Of a DNA stretch of 19,256 nt, positions 13,139 to 19,256 are shown piece by piece. Origin of the DNA: LMUY01 sp964242925 (GTDB lineage: Bacteria; Pseudomonadota; Alphaproteobacteria; Acetobacterales; Acetobacteraceae); contig CAXTBW010000085.1 in NCBI GenBank assembly GCA_964242925.1, forward strand, positions 1 through 19,256. The letters are read 5' to 3'. Made by a program: the position numbers and the translations under genes. The notes under the pieces were generated by a model. It was not told the DNA's origin. It worked only from the letters and a program-made list of their open reading frames with translations, and did no database searches. Positions within the stretch are counted from its first letter, which is position 1. Each line of letters opens with the position of its first letter.

Positions 13139-14272
13139 CTACGGAGCGCTCGGTTCCGACGCGATGGACTGCGGTTTGGTTTGCTCAAATATGCCACGTA
13201 GCAGCCGTCGACCGGGCACTTCGATGAATCGGAAAGCCAGATATGCACAAGGGAAGGTCAGAAAGATCGCAGATGCGGCCGCATAGGTCTGCGCGTGCGC
13301 AATCCCATGATGCTCGACAATCCCATGCGCCCATTCGACCAGACCACCCATCAAAGCATGGACGAGGTAGATGCTGTATGAAAGCCGGCCCAGCAACTCA
13401 AAAGGTCCGAATGAAAGGACACGGCTTGATGCTGTTTGGTTCGAACTTAGGCTTAGAATAAGCAGCGGAAATAGAAGTGTAATCAGGAGGTCTGTCTTTG
13501 GAACAGAGAGAAGAAATGCAATCACAATAGCTAGCATCACCGCCGACCACTCACTATTTGCGAACCTTGTGGACCATGCTGTTTGGCAAGCTCGAAATGT
13601 TGTCACACCAAGCGTAAACTCCGCGATACATCGAACAACAGGCAGCGCCAAGTCTGGCCGGGTTATATCGAGCAGAGCTTGGGCTTGGCTCGTTGGATCG
13701 TGTCCCACCGATTGTGCAATGGTGCAGAGCAGCACCAAGGCGATGACGCTCACAGCAGCCGCCGACAAGGCCCAGATGGCGTTGCGAAAGAGACAGCATG
13801 TGAGAACAATGGGAAATACGAGATAAGCAGACCATTCCGCGCTGATCGACCAAGCTGGGGAGTCAAGACTGCCTGCTAGGCCCCAGGATTGGATCATTGT
13901 CAAGTTCGCAGCAAGAATTGCCGTCATTGATGACAGGTTAGGCCAGTGAAGCAGATTTAGCTGGATCAAAATGTATGCTGCAGCGGTCGCCGCTACATAC
14001 AACGGATAGATGCGCGCGACACGACGCCCAAGAAATTTTCTATAAACTGCAAACGACCAACCAGACTCAAACATCTGCCCGTAATTGAGGGCCATGACAA
14101 ATCCGCTTAAAACGAAGAATAGGTCAACTGCGAGATAGCCATGAGCAATGAAGGTTGTTGCCGGGTTGGATAACGGCACTCCTGGAATATAATGGAAGAT
14201 CATCACGTAGACCGCAGAAATGCCTCGAATGCTCGTTAGTGATTTGATTTCGGGTACGACGCGAGCAGTCAA
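13139..14272 (-). CDS. Acyltransferase-3 family membrane protein (OafA/NodX-like)
   Basis: This protein of about 377 residues has around ten hydrophobic helices. Near its start, IKSLTSIRG is followed by IFHY, giving the R-x10-H signature (Arg16, His27) of acyltransferase-3 proteins. Other family marks are GYLAVDLFFVLSGFVM, RRVARIYPLY, WSISAEWSAYLVFP and SYSIYLVHA. These inner-membrane enzymes O-acylate sugars of LPS, capsule or exopolysaccharide. I start it at TTG 14272 because GGGAG lies 7 bases upstream; an ATG at 14353 would add 27 poorly conserved residues. It runs opposite to the rest of the element, and its GC is much lower (about 45-52% in sampled lines against about 63-70% in neighbours). 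It looks like horizontally acquired serotype-conversion cargo. It appears intact. Confidence 0.88.
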   Translation of the reverse strand: MTARVVPEIKSLTSIRGISAVYVMIFHYIPGVPLSNPATTFIAHGYLAVDLFFVLSGFVMALNYGQMFESGWSFAVYRKFLGRRVARIYPLYVAATAAAYILIQLNLLHWPNLSSMTAILAANLTMIQSWGLAGSLDSPAWSISAEWSAYLVFPIVLTCCLFRNAIWALSAAAVSVIALVLLCTIAQSVGHDPTSQAQALLDITRPDLALPVVRCIAEFTLGVTTFRACQTAWSTRFANSEWSAVMLAIVIAFLLSVPKTDLLITLLFPLLILSLSSNQTASSRVLSFGPFELLGRLSYSIYLVHALMGGLVEWAHGIVEHHGIAHAQTYAAASAIFLTFPCAYLAFRFIEVPGRRLLRGIFEQTKPQSIASEPSAP

Positions 14273-14593
14273 GTTAGATCTCCCAGATCGAGACTGCCCG
14301 CACGACGCGACTCCGGCCAGGCCTGGTTGCTGCATGAGTGAATGACCCTGCATCGTATTGGCGGTGCGTACGTGCCCGTCAGTCCTGCGGAATTTTCCGG
14401 GCTAGGTTACACCGCCATGCCGGGCCGGCAAGCTGTCCGGTTTGGGGTTATTGGACTTGCAGAGTTTCTGTCGCACGAACGCGTCTGGTTGCGATGGCAG
14501 TTGCCGAACGCGGACTTCCTCAGTCATCGCCATCTCGCCAATGGCGTCTGACGTCGAAGGCTCTCAACCCTTAGCGCGCCGCATGCTCCGCAG
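14273..14593. other. Right-end spacer with a weak 69-codon ORF
   Basis: This stretch contains the promoter side of the leftward acyltransferase gene. The only candidate gene is a rightward ATG at 14342 to TGA at 14551. Its 69 residues have mixed composition (GGAYVPVSPAEF near the start, FLSHERVWLRWQLP later) and no recognised motif, and I see no ribosome site before it. GC falls between that of the acyltransferase gene and that of the host, so the foreign segment probably extends into it. I see nothing else. Confidence 0.3.
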
Positions 14594-14989
14594 TCACCCC
14601 ACCGCCGTAACACGCCACCCGGCCAGCTGCATCTCCGCCTGCCGGGTCCGCCATGCGCGTTCGCTGTTGCACCCGCCGACCACCACGCGCCAGGCGGCGG
14701 CCTCGGAGGCGAACGTGCGGGTTCAGGCCGTGCCGTCGGGGCGGTGGACGCGGCGGCGGATGTGCCGGGTTTCCGCCGGCTGCGGCCTCTCGGCCTCTGT
14801 AAGCTGCGGACCACCTAAGTTCCGCCTGTCGGCTGGCGTCTGGCGGGCCAGCGCCGGGTTCTGGGTCAGCATGAGGCGGATCGGGTGAGGGGTCGCGTCG
14901 TTGCAGGCGCAGCGGACGTCCAGCCAGCGCGTGCGGACGGTGTCCAGGGTGCAGGCGAGCGCGACGGTGCGGTTGAAGGGCGGAGGCAT
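14594..14989 (-). pseudogene. Decayed small cysteine-containing phage-type ORF
   Basis: From ATG 14989 the leftward frame encodes MPPPFNRTVALACTL, then VRTRWLDVRCACND, then PIRLMLTQNPALARQTPAD. This is the kind of N terminus seen in small zinc-ribbon-like proteins. The following part is unlike a protein and reaches a TGA at 14723. In the same frame, after the stop, coding character returns: TRTFASEAAAWRVVVGGCNS and RTRQAEMQLAGWRVTAVG, ending with TGA at 14594-14596. It may be one gene with an internal disruption or two short genes. The upstream TTG at 15010 is possible but has no ribosome site. It lies at the right end of the element next to attR. Function unknown. Confidence 0.4.
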
Positions 14990-15102
14990 GAGGAGGAACG
15001 AGGGAAACAAAGCAGCTGTCTAGGGACGGTTTTGACACAATTGGGCAACCGCGCTGCCCGCTCCGAATACGCGCGCCGATCAATGCGTTACGACAGCAAC
15101 CA

Positions 15103-15158
15103 ACCGCCTTGACATGACGGTGGCCACAGGTTCAGTCCCTGTCGCGCCCACCACGCTT
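15103..15158 (+). repeat. attR-like direct repeat (partial tRNA-Val copy)
   Basis: This is a copy of tRNA-Val from the anticodon stem through CCA plus 5 bases, with 54 of 56 positions identical to 3302-3357. It lacks the acceptor 5' strand and D arm, so it is not a functional tRNA. It ends one base before the stop codon of hemB at 15160-15162. It marks the right edge of the element and shows that the undisturbed locus was tRNA-Val followed by convergent hemB. Confidence 0.88.
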
Positions 15159-15159
15159 G

Positions 15160-16164
15160 TCAGCCGCGCAGGAGGCGCGCCGCCGCCACCGCGAAGTAGG
15201 TGAGCACCCCTGCCGCCCCTGCCCGCTTGAATGCCAGCAGGCTCTCCATCATGGCGCGCTCGCCATCAATCCAGCCACGTTCCGCCGCACCCGCGATCAT
15301 CGCGTATTCACCGGACACCTGGTACGCGAAGGTCGGCACGCCGAACGCGTCGTGCACCCGGCGCAGCACGTCGAGGTAGGGCATGCCGGGCTTCACCATC
15401 ACCATGTCGGCGCCCTCGGCCAAGTCCATCGCCACTTCGCGCAGCGCCTCGTCGGAGTTCGCCGGGTCCATCTGGTAGGTCTTCTTGTCGCCCTTCAGCG
15501 TCCCGCCCGACCCCACCGCGTCGCGGAACGGGCCGTAGAACGCGCTGGCGTACTTCACCGCGTAACTCATGAGTCGCGTGTCGATCAGCCCGGCGCCATC
15601 CAGCGCGCCGCGGATGGCGTCGATGCGCCCGTCCATCATGTCGGACGGCGCGATCACGTCGATCCCGGCCTGCGCCTGCAGCACCGACTGGCGCACCAGC
15701 ACCGCGACGCTGTCGTCGTTGTGCACATAGCCGTCGCGCAGCACGCCGTCGTGGCCGTGGCTGGTGTAGCAGTCCAGCGCCACATCGCCGACCAGGCCCA
15801 TCTGCGGGAACTCCCGCTTCAGCAGCTGCGCCGCGCGGCACATCAGGTTGTCGGGGTTGACCGCCTCGCTGCCCTCGGCGTCCTTCTTTTCCGGGTCGAC
15901 GCTGGGGAACAGCGCCAGGGCGGGGATGCCGAGCGACGCGGCCGCCTCCACATGGCCGGCCAGGCGGTCCAGCGTCACCCGCTGCACGCCGGGCATCGAC
16001 GCGACCTCGGTGGTGCGTCCGGCGCCGTCGATCAGGAAGATCGGCCAGATCAAGTCGTCCACCGTCAGCGCGGTTTCGGCGACCAGGCGCCGGGTCCAGG
16101 CGTCGCGGCGGTTGCGGCGAAGGCGGGTGGCGGGGAAGGCGCCGTGGGTCGTATGGGTGGTCAT
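15160..16164 (-). CDS. hemB: Delta-aminolevulinic acid dehydratase (porphobilinogen synthase)
   Basis: This 334-residue protein matches HemB over its full usual length. It condenses two 5-aminolevulinate molecules to porphobilinogen, the second common step of heme, bacteriochlorophyll and cobalamin synthesis, as a cytosolic octamer. The Schiff-base lysines are visible: Lys204 in SYAVKYASAFYGPF and Lys258 in MVMVKPGMPYLD. The metal segment reads DVALDCYTSHGHDG (127-140), with Ala129, Asp131 and Asp139 where zinc enzymes have three cysteines. That is the Mg-dependent type usual in alphaproteobacteria. Start ATG 16164; the divergent neighbour begins 68 bp away. The 3' end abuts attR, so integration left the gene intact but replaced whatever lay beyond its stop codon. 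Confidence 0.97.
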   Translation of the reverse strand: MTTHTTHGAFPATRLRRNRRDAWTRRLVAETALTVDDLIWPIFLIDGAGRTTEVASMPGVQRVTLDRLAGHVEAAASLGIPALALFPSVDPEKKDAEGSEAVNPDNLMCRAAQLLKREFPQMGLVGDVALDCYTSHGHDGVLRDGYVHNDDSVAVLVRQSVLQAQAGIDVIAPSDMMDGRIDAIRGALDGAGLIDTRLMSYAVKYASAFYGPFRDAVGSGGTLKGDKKTYQMDPANSDEALREVAMDLAEGADMVMVKPGMPYLDVLRRVHDAFGVPTFAYQVSGEYAMIAGAAERGWIDGERAMMESLLAFKRAGAAGVLTYFAVAAARLLRG

Positions 16165-16232
16165 GTCAGCTCACTACCCCGTCGGAACCGGAACGGGTAG
16201 TGGCGCTCACGTTGCAGTGATATTGTTTCGCG

Positions 16233-17039
16233 ATGCGCGTCCTGGTCCTTCTGATGCTCCTGCTTCCAACGGCCCTGCCCCTCGCAGCCGTGCGCGCCGA
16301 GGCGGTCCGCATACCCGGGCCGGACGGCATCGTGCTGAACGCGGAGCTTTGGCCGGCCCAGGGGCGCACCCGCGGCGCCGCCATCGTCGCGCTGCACGGC
16401 TGCGGCGGCCCGTTCCCCTCGCGCGACAACGAATGGGCGAGGCATCTGGCGGCGCTAGGCCACACGGTGCTGCTGCCGGACAGCTTCGGCTCGCGCGGGC
16501 TCGGTTCGCAGTGCAGCGCGCGATCGCGGCCGGTGACGGCGGCCGGCAAGCGCCGGGAGGACGCGTTGGCGGCGCTGAAATGGCTGGCGGCGCGGCCCGG
16601 AACACCGCCGGGCGGCGTGGTGCTGCTGGGTTGGTCGGACGGCGCCAGCACGGTGCTGACGACAGGCCGCGCGATGCCGGACCTGCCCGCCGGCCTCATC
16701 CGCGGCCTGGTCGCGTTCTATCCCGGCTGCCGGGTGGCTTCCCAGACGCGCGGATGGGCGCCAGCAGCGCCGTTGCTGCTGCTCATGGGGGAGGCGGACG
16801 ACTGGACCCCCGCCGCCCCGTGCCACGTGCTGGCCGAGACGGTTGGGCCGAAGCTGACTATCGTGACGTACCCCGGCGCCTACCACGACTTCGACGCGCC
16901 AAACCGCCCGGTCCGCGCCCGCAGCGGCCTGGCCACCCCGGTCGGCGGCAACGCCCACACAGGGACCGACCCGGCCGCGCGCGAGGACGCGTTGCGCCGG
17001 GTGCCCGCGTTCATTGCTGGGCTGCCGCCGCTCGGCTGA
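16233..17039 (+). CDS. Secreted dienelactone-hydrolase-family alpha/beta hydrolase
   Basis: This 268-residue protein has an N-terminal signal peptide (hydrophobic VLVLLMLLLPTALPL, likely cleavage near residue 22), so it acts in the periplasm or outside. The alpha/beta-hydrolase marks are the oxyanion-region ALHGCGGPF (about 53-61), the nucleophile elbow GWSDG with Ser135, an acid in GEADDWTP (Asp189/190) and His218 in GAYHDFD. Dienelactone hydrolases use Cys as nucleophile; Ser here is common in the wider family. The substrate is unknown, probably an ester or lactone. It is divergent from hemB over 68 bp. No clear ribosome site precedes the ATG. The ORF is intact and has host-like composition. 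Confidence 0.85.
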   Translation: MRVLVLLMLLLPTALPLAAVRAEAVRIPGPDGIVLNAELWPAQGRTRGAAIVALHGCGGPFPSRDNEWARHLAALGHTVLLPDSFGSRGLGSQCSARSRPVTAAGKRREDALAALKWLAARPGTPPGGVVLLGWSDGASTVLTTGRAMPDLPAGLIRGLVAFYPGCRVASQTRGWAPAAPLLLLMGEADDWTPAAPCHVLAETVGPKLTIVTYPGAYHDFDAPNRPVRARSGLATPVGGNAHTGTDPAAREDALRRVPAFIAGLPPLG

Positions 17040-17473
17040 CCGGGACCATCTTCAACTCGTCGCCCCCGAAGACTGAACGCCTCATCCGCCTATCATCGTC
17101 GTACAGCGTCCGAAAACGCCGACTCTCCCGCCATCATCGTCATTGCGAGGAACGCTTGGGACGCGGCAATCCAGCGGCCAGCACCAGCGCGCCGTTTTAG
17201 ATCGCCACGCCGCCCAGCGGCGGCTCGCGATGCCAGGTTCTTGTTTTCGACCGCTCGTGCTTTCGGAAGCGCGCCGCTCTGCCTACGTCGCGATCCTCCG
17301 CTTCTACGGCGGACTAGGTCATCCCACATTCTGCGCGTCNNNNNNNNNNNNNNNNNNNNNNNNNNNNNNNNNNNNNNNNNNNNNNNNNNNNNNNNNNNNN
17401 NNNNNNNNNNNNNNNNNNNNNNNNNNNNNNNNNNNNNNNACGTCGCGATCCTCCGCTTCTACGGCGGACTAGG
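17040..17473. other. Gene-free spacer with dispersed repeat and second assembly gap
   Basis: No gene is supported between the hydrolase and the permease, whose 3' ends converge here. The stretch holds a dispersed-repeat segment at 17139-17174 and further GC-rich DNA. The 100-N gap flanked by 55-base copies begins within it. The short ORFs here run through Ns or repeat DNA and are not credible. Confidence 0.6.
17139..17174. repeat. Dispersed intergenic repeat unit
   Basis: The 36-base segment starts GTCATTGCGAGGAACGC and ends ACGCGGCAATCCAG, with ATTGC and GCAAT as inverted ends. It matches, from memory, a very widespread intergenic repeat in bacteria (the 'CATTGCGAGGAGCG...GCAATCC' type). 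A multi-copy repeat near the gap would explain why the assembly broke here. Confidence 0.5.
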
Positions 17474-17494
17474 TCATCCCACATTCTGCGCGTC
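17285..17494. other. Scaffold gap (100 N, 17340-17439) flanked by identical 55-base contig ends
   Basis: Bases 17285-17339 and 17440-17494 are identical over 55 bases around exactly 100 Ns, the same pattern as the first gap. The right copy contains the stop codon (17474-17476) and last four residue codons of the permease gene, so the left copy is probably the same DNA counted twice. Confidence 0.9.
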
Positions 17495-18883
17495 TGACCG
17501 CGCGTCGGACCGGACCGAAGCCGCGCGCCGGTGCGCGTACAGCCAGTAGATCAGCAGCCCCAACGCGAACCAGCCGCCGAGCCGCAGCCAGGTCGATAGC
17601 GGCAGCGAGCCCATCAGCAGCAGGCACATGCCGACCCCCAGCACCGGCACGACCGGGCCGCCCGGCGCGCGGAACGGCCGTTCGCGGTCCGGTTCGCGCC
17701 AGCGCAGCACCAGCACGCCGCCGCACACGATGGCGAACGCCAGCAGCGTGCCGATCGACGTCATCTTCGCCAGCGCCTCCACCGGAGCGAACGCGGCCAA
17801 GCCGCCGGTCAGCAGCATCAGCGTCAGGTTCGCCACCCACGGCGTCTTGCGCGTGCGGTGCAGCCGGCCCAGCACGGTGGGCAACATGCCATCCTGCGCC
17901 ATCGCGAACACGATGCGGCTCTGCCCCAGCAACCCGACCAGCAGCACCGAGGTGAAGCCGCCGATGATGCCAAGCTTCACCACCCACTGCAGCCACCCGA
18001 ACGGCGTGTGGTCGATCGCGGTGGCGACGGGCGCGGCGTCCCCCTTCATGTCGGCGTAGGGGACCAGCCCGACCAGCACCAGCGCGAAGGCGACGTACAG
18101 CACGGTGCAGATCGTCAGCGAGCCGAGGATGCCGATCGGCATGGTCCGCTGCGGCTTGTTCGCCTCGCCCGCCGTGGTGCTGACGGCGTCGAAACCGAGA
18201 TAGGCGAAGAACACCACCCCGGCGCCGCGCAGGATGCCGGACCAGCCATACTCGCCGAAATGCCCGGTGTTGTCCGGGATGAACGGATGATAGTTCGCGC
18301 CGCGGATGTAGAACGCGCCCACGCCGACCACGGTCAGCACGATGGCGACCTTCAACACCACGATGGCCGCGTTCAGCTTGGCCGACTCGGACGTCCCGAA
18401 CGCCAGCACCACCGACAGCAGCGCCACGATCCCCGCCGCTGGAATGTTCACGCCGCCGCCCCCCAGCCAGTGCGGCAGCTCCATCCCCCAGCCGTGCAGC
18501 AACGAGCCGAGATAGGTCGACCACGACACCGCGACGGTTGCGGCCGCCACCGAATATTCCAGGATCAGGTCCCAGCCGATGATCCACGCCACCAACTCGC
18601 CCAACGCCGCGTAGGCGTAGGCGTAGGCCGACCCGGCGCTCGGCAGCATCGCGGCCATCTCGCTGTAGCAAAGCCCGGTCAGCGCGCAGCCGAACGCGGC
18701 GATGACGAAGCTGACCACCACCGCGGGCCCCGCATACTGCCCGGCGGCGATCCCCGTCAGCGAGAACAGCCCGGCGCCGATGATCGCGCCGATGCCGAGC
18801 ATCACCACGCTCGCGGCCCCCAACGTCCGCTTGAGCCCGGCATCCGCCTCCCCGTCGATCGGCTTGCGCGTCAGCAGGTCCAT
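17474..18883 (-). CDS. APC-superfamily cationic amino-acid permease (YfnA-like)
   Basis: This 469-residue protein with about 12 hydrophobic helices belongs to the amino acid-polyamine-organocation superfamily. Family marks are KRTLGAASVVMLGIGAIIG with GAGLF in helix 1 (about 18-40), CYSEMAAMLPSAGSAYAYAY in helix 3, FFAYLGFDAVSTTAGEANKPQRTMP around helix 6, and RIVFAMAQDGMLP after helix 8. The opening MDLLTRKPI and the overall length match the YfnA/CAT-type transporters, which import amino acids by proton symport across the inner membrane. The substrate cannot be fixed. ATG 18883 has an AGAGGA site 7 bases upstream. The last residues and stop codon fall inside the 55-base contig overlap, so the C terminus rests on contig-end sequence. 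It is divergent from glyA over 82 bp. Confidence 0.93.
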   Translation of the reverse strand: MDLLTRKPIDGEADAGLKRTLGAASVVMLGIGAIIGAGLFSLTGIAAGQYAGPAVVVSFVIAAFGCALTGLCYSEMAAMLPSAGSAYAYAYAALGELVAWIIGWDLILEYSVAAATVAVSWSTYLGSLLHGWGMELPHWLGGGGVNIPAAGIVALLSVVLAFGTSESAKLNAAIVVLKVAIVLTVVGVGAFYIRGANYHPFIPDNTGHFGEYGWSGILRGAGVVFFAYLGFDAVSTTAGEANKPQRTMPIGILGSLTICTVLYVAFALVLVGLVPYADMKGDAAPVATAIDHTPFGWLQWVVKLGIIGGFTSVLLVGLLGQSRIVFAMAQDGMLPTVLGRLHRTRKTPWVANLTLMLLTGGLAAFAPVEALAKMTSIGTLLAFAIVCGGVLVLRWREPDRERPFRAPGGPVVPVLGVGMCLLLMGSLPLSTWLRLGGWFALGLLIYWLYAHRRAASVRSDARSDAQNVG

Positions 18884-18965
18884 GCAGCCATCCTCTCACG
18901 CCAGTTCCACGCGCGCGGCGCGTCGTGATAAGGGACGATGCAGCCCAAACCGGATATGCGCCACC

Positions 18966-19256
18966 ATGAACCAACAGAGCCTGCCCAGCCTGACCCGCCG
19001 CTTCTTCGCCGCGCCGCTGGCGGAGACCGACCCGGAACTGGCCGCCGCCATCGGCCGCGAGCTGCACCGGCAGCAGGAAGGCATCGAGCTGATCGCCAGC
19101 GAGAACATCGTCTCCGCCGCGGTGCTGGAGGCGCAGGGCTCGGTGCTGACCAACAAATACGCCGAGGGCTACCCGGGCCGGCGCTACTATGGCGGTTGCG
19201 CCGAGGTGGACGTGGCCGAGACGCTGGCGATCGAGCGGGCGAAGGCGATCTTCGGC
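18966..19256 (+). CDS. glyA: Serine hydroxymethyltransferase, N-terminal part (runs off window)
   Basis: The frame from ATG 18966 is open to the window end (97 residues). It shows the SHMT N terminus: ETDPELAAAIGRELHRQQ, then GIELIASENIVSAAVLEAQGS, then TNKYAEGYPGRRYYGGC and a conserved VDVAETLAIERAK stretch. The enzyme, PLP-dependent and cytosolic, interconverts serine and glycine while charging tetrahydrofolate with a one-carbon unit. The PLP lysine lies beyond the window. The start is the first Met of the family block. No strong ribosome site is seen before it (GCGCCACC). The 82-bp divergent spacer to the permease must hold its promoter. GlyA and an amino-acid permease side by side is only a positional association. 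Confidence 0.95.
   Translation, partial: MNQQSLPSLTRRFFAAPLAETDPELAAAIGRELHRQQEGIELIASENIVSAAVLEAQGSVLTNKYAEGYPGRRYYGGCAEVDVAETLAIERAKAIFG

Larger units (their letters stand above)
3302..15158. mobile_element. Degenerate prophage-like integrated element in tRNA-Val
   Basis: The element is bounded by a 56-bp near-perfect direct repeat derived from tRNA-Val, directly abutting hemB on the right. Its contents are phage-like: a tail-spike-like beta-helix protein, a collagen-repeat fibre with a glycanase domain, endolysin and holin remnants, a phage-type glycosyltransferase pseudogene, and an acyltransferase typical of serotype-conversion cargo. No integrase, excisionase, terminase, portal, capsid or tail-tube gene is visible. 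Either these were lost, or they are hidden in the gap at 3603-3702, although the 55-base overlap there argues for a short or absent true gap. At least five ORFs inside are frameshifted or interrupted, while flanking chromosomal genes are all intact. I read it as a decaying remnant. A satellite or secreted-protein island is a less likely alternative. Confidence 0.8.

Noticed and set aside
3755..14725. Recoded opal (TGA) codons in the element, suggested by TGA at 4070, 11328 and 14723 inside protein-like frames
   Set aside because: TAG stops and several frameshifts interrupt the same genes, and the intact ORFs end normally with TGA or TAA. Decay explains all of them more simply.
15103..15158. 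A second tRNA-Val gene
   Set aside because: The acceptor 5' strand, D arm and part of the anticodon stem are absent. It is only the 3' fragment left by integration.

Overview
The window is high-GC chromosomal DNA, probably from an alphaproteobacterium of the Acetobacteraceae/Rhodospirillales type. The basis is overall base composition, a Mg-type HemB, the chromosomal genes present (zwf, hemB, a YfnA-like permease, glyA) and intergenic repeats of a kind common in that group. The genus cannot be fixed from the sequence. Two 100-N gaps (3603-3702 and 17340-17439) are each flanked by an identical 55-base overlap, so this is a scaffolded short-read assembly.

Left chromosomal flank (1-3352). The 3' end of zwf is followed by a 335-bp spacer built of dispersed inverted-repeat DNA. 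Next comes a leftward three-gene unit, SDR oxidoreductase > RraA-like aldolase-fold protein > Rossmann-fold protein, which looks like a small catabolic operon of unknown substrate. An intact tRNA-Val(GAC) then reads rightward.

Integrated element (about 3302-15158). The last 51 bases of the tRNA plus 5 more recur at 15103-15158 with 2 mismatches, immediately before the 3' end of hemB. This is an attL/attR pair bounding about 11.8 kb inserted between tRNA-Val and hemB. The inside is phage-like but incomplete: I see no integrase, terminase, portal or capsid gene. From left to right it holds a gap, decayed short ORFs closed by a strong terminator, and two small secreted or virion-like proteins. 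Then come a 789-aa tail-spike-like beta-helix protein, a frameshifted coiled-coil ORF and an 844-aa secreted protein with collagen repeats, a carbohydrate-binding segment, a GH26-like glycanase, an Fn3 domain and a lectin-like domain. After these lie a broken GH108-type endolysin fused to a holin-like fragment, a glycosyltransferase pseudogene with four frameshifts and one stop, and a small lipoprotein. The right end has a low-GC acyltransferase-3 gene on the opposite strand and a decayed cysteine-containing ORF. Lysis and glycosyltransferase genes are broken while the two large surface-glycan-directed proteins and the acyltransferase are open, which is the most unusual aspect of the window.

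Right chromosomal flank (15160-19256). hemB (leftward) is divergent from a secreted dienelactone-hydrolase-family protein. A repeat-containing spacer with the second assembly gap follows, then an APC-family amino-acid permease (leftward) divergent from glyA, which runs off the window end. Without the element, tRNA-Val and hemB would converge with about 6 bp between them.
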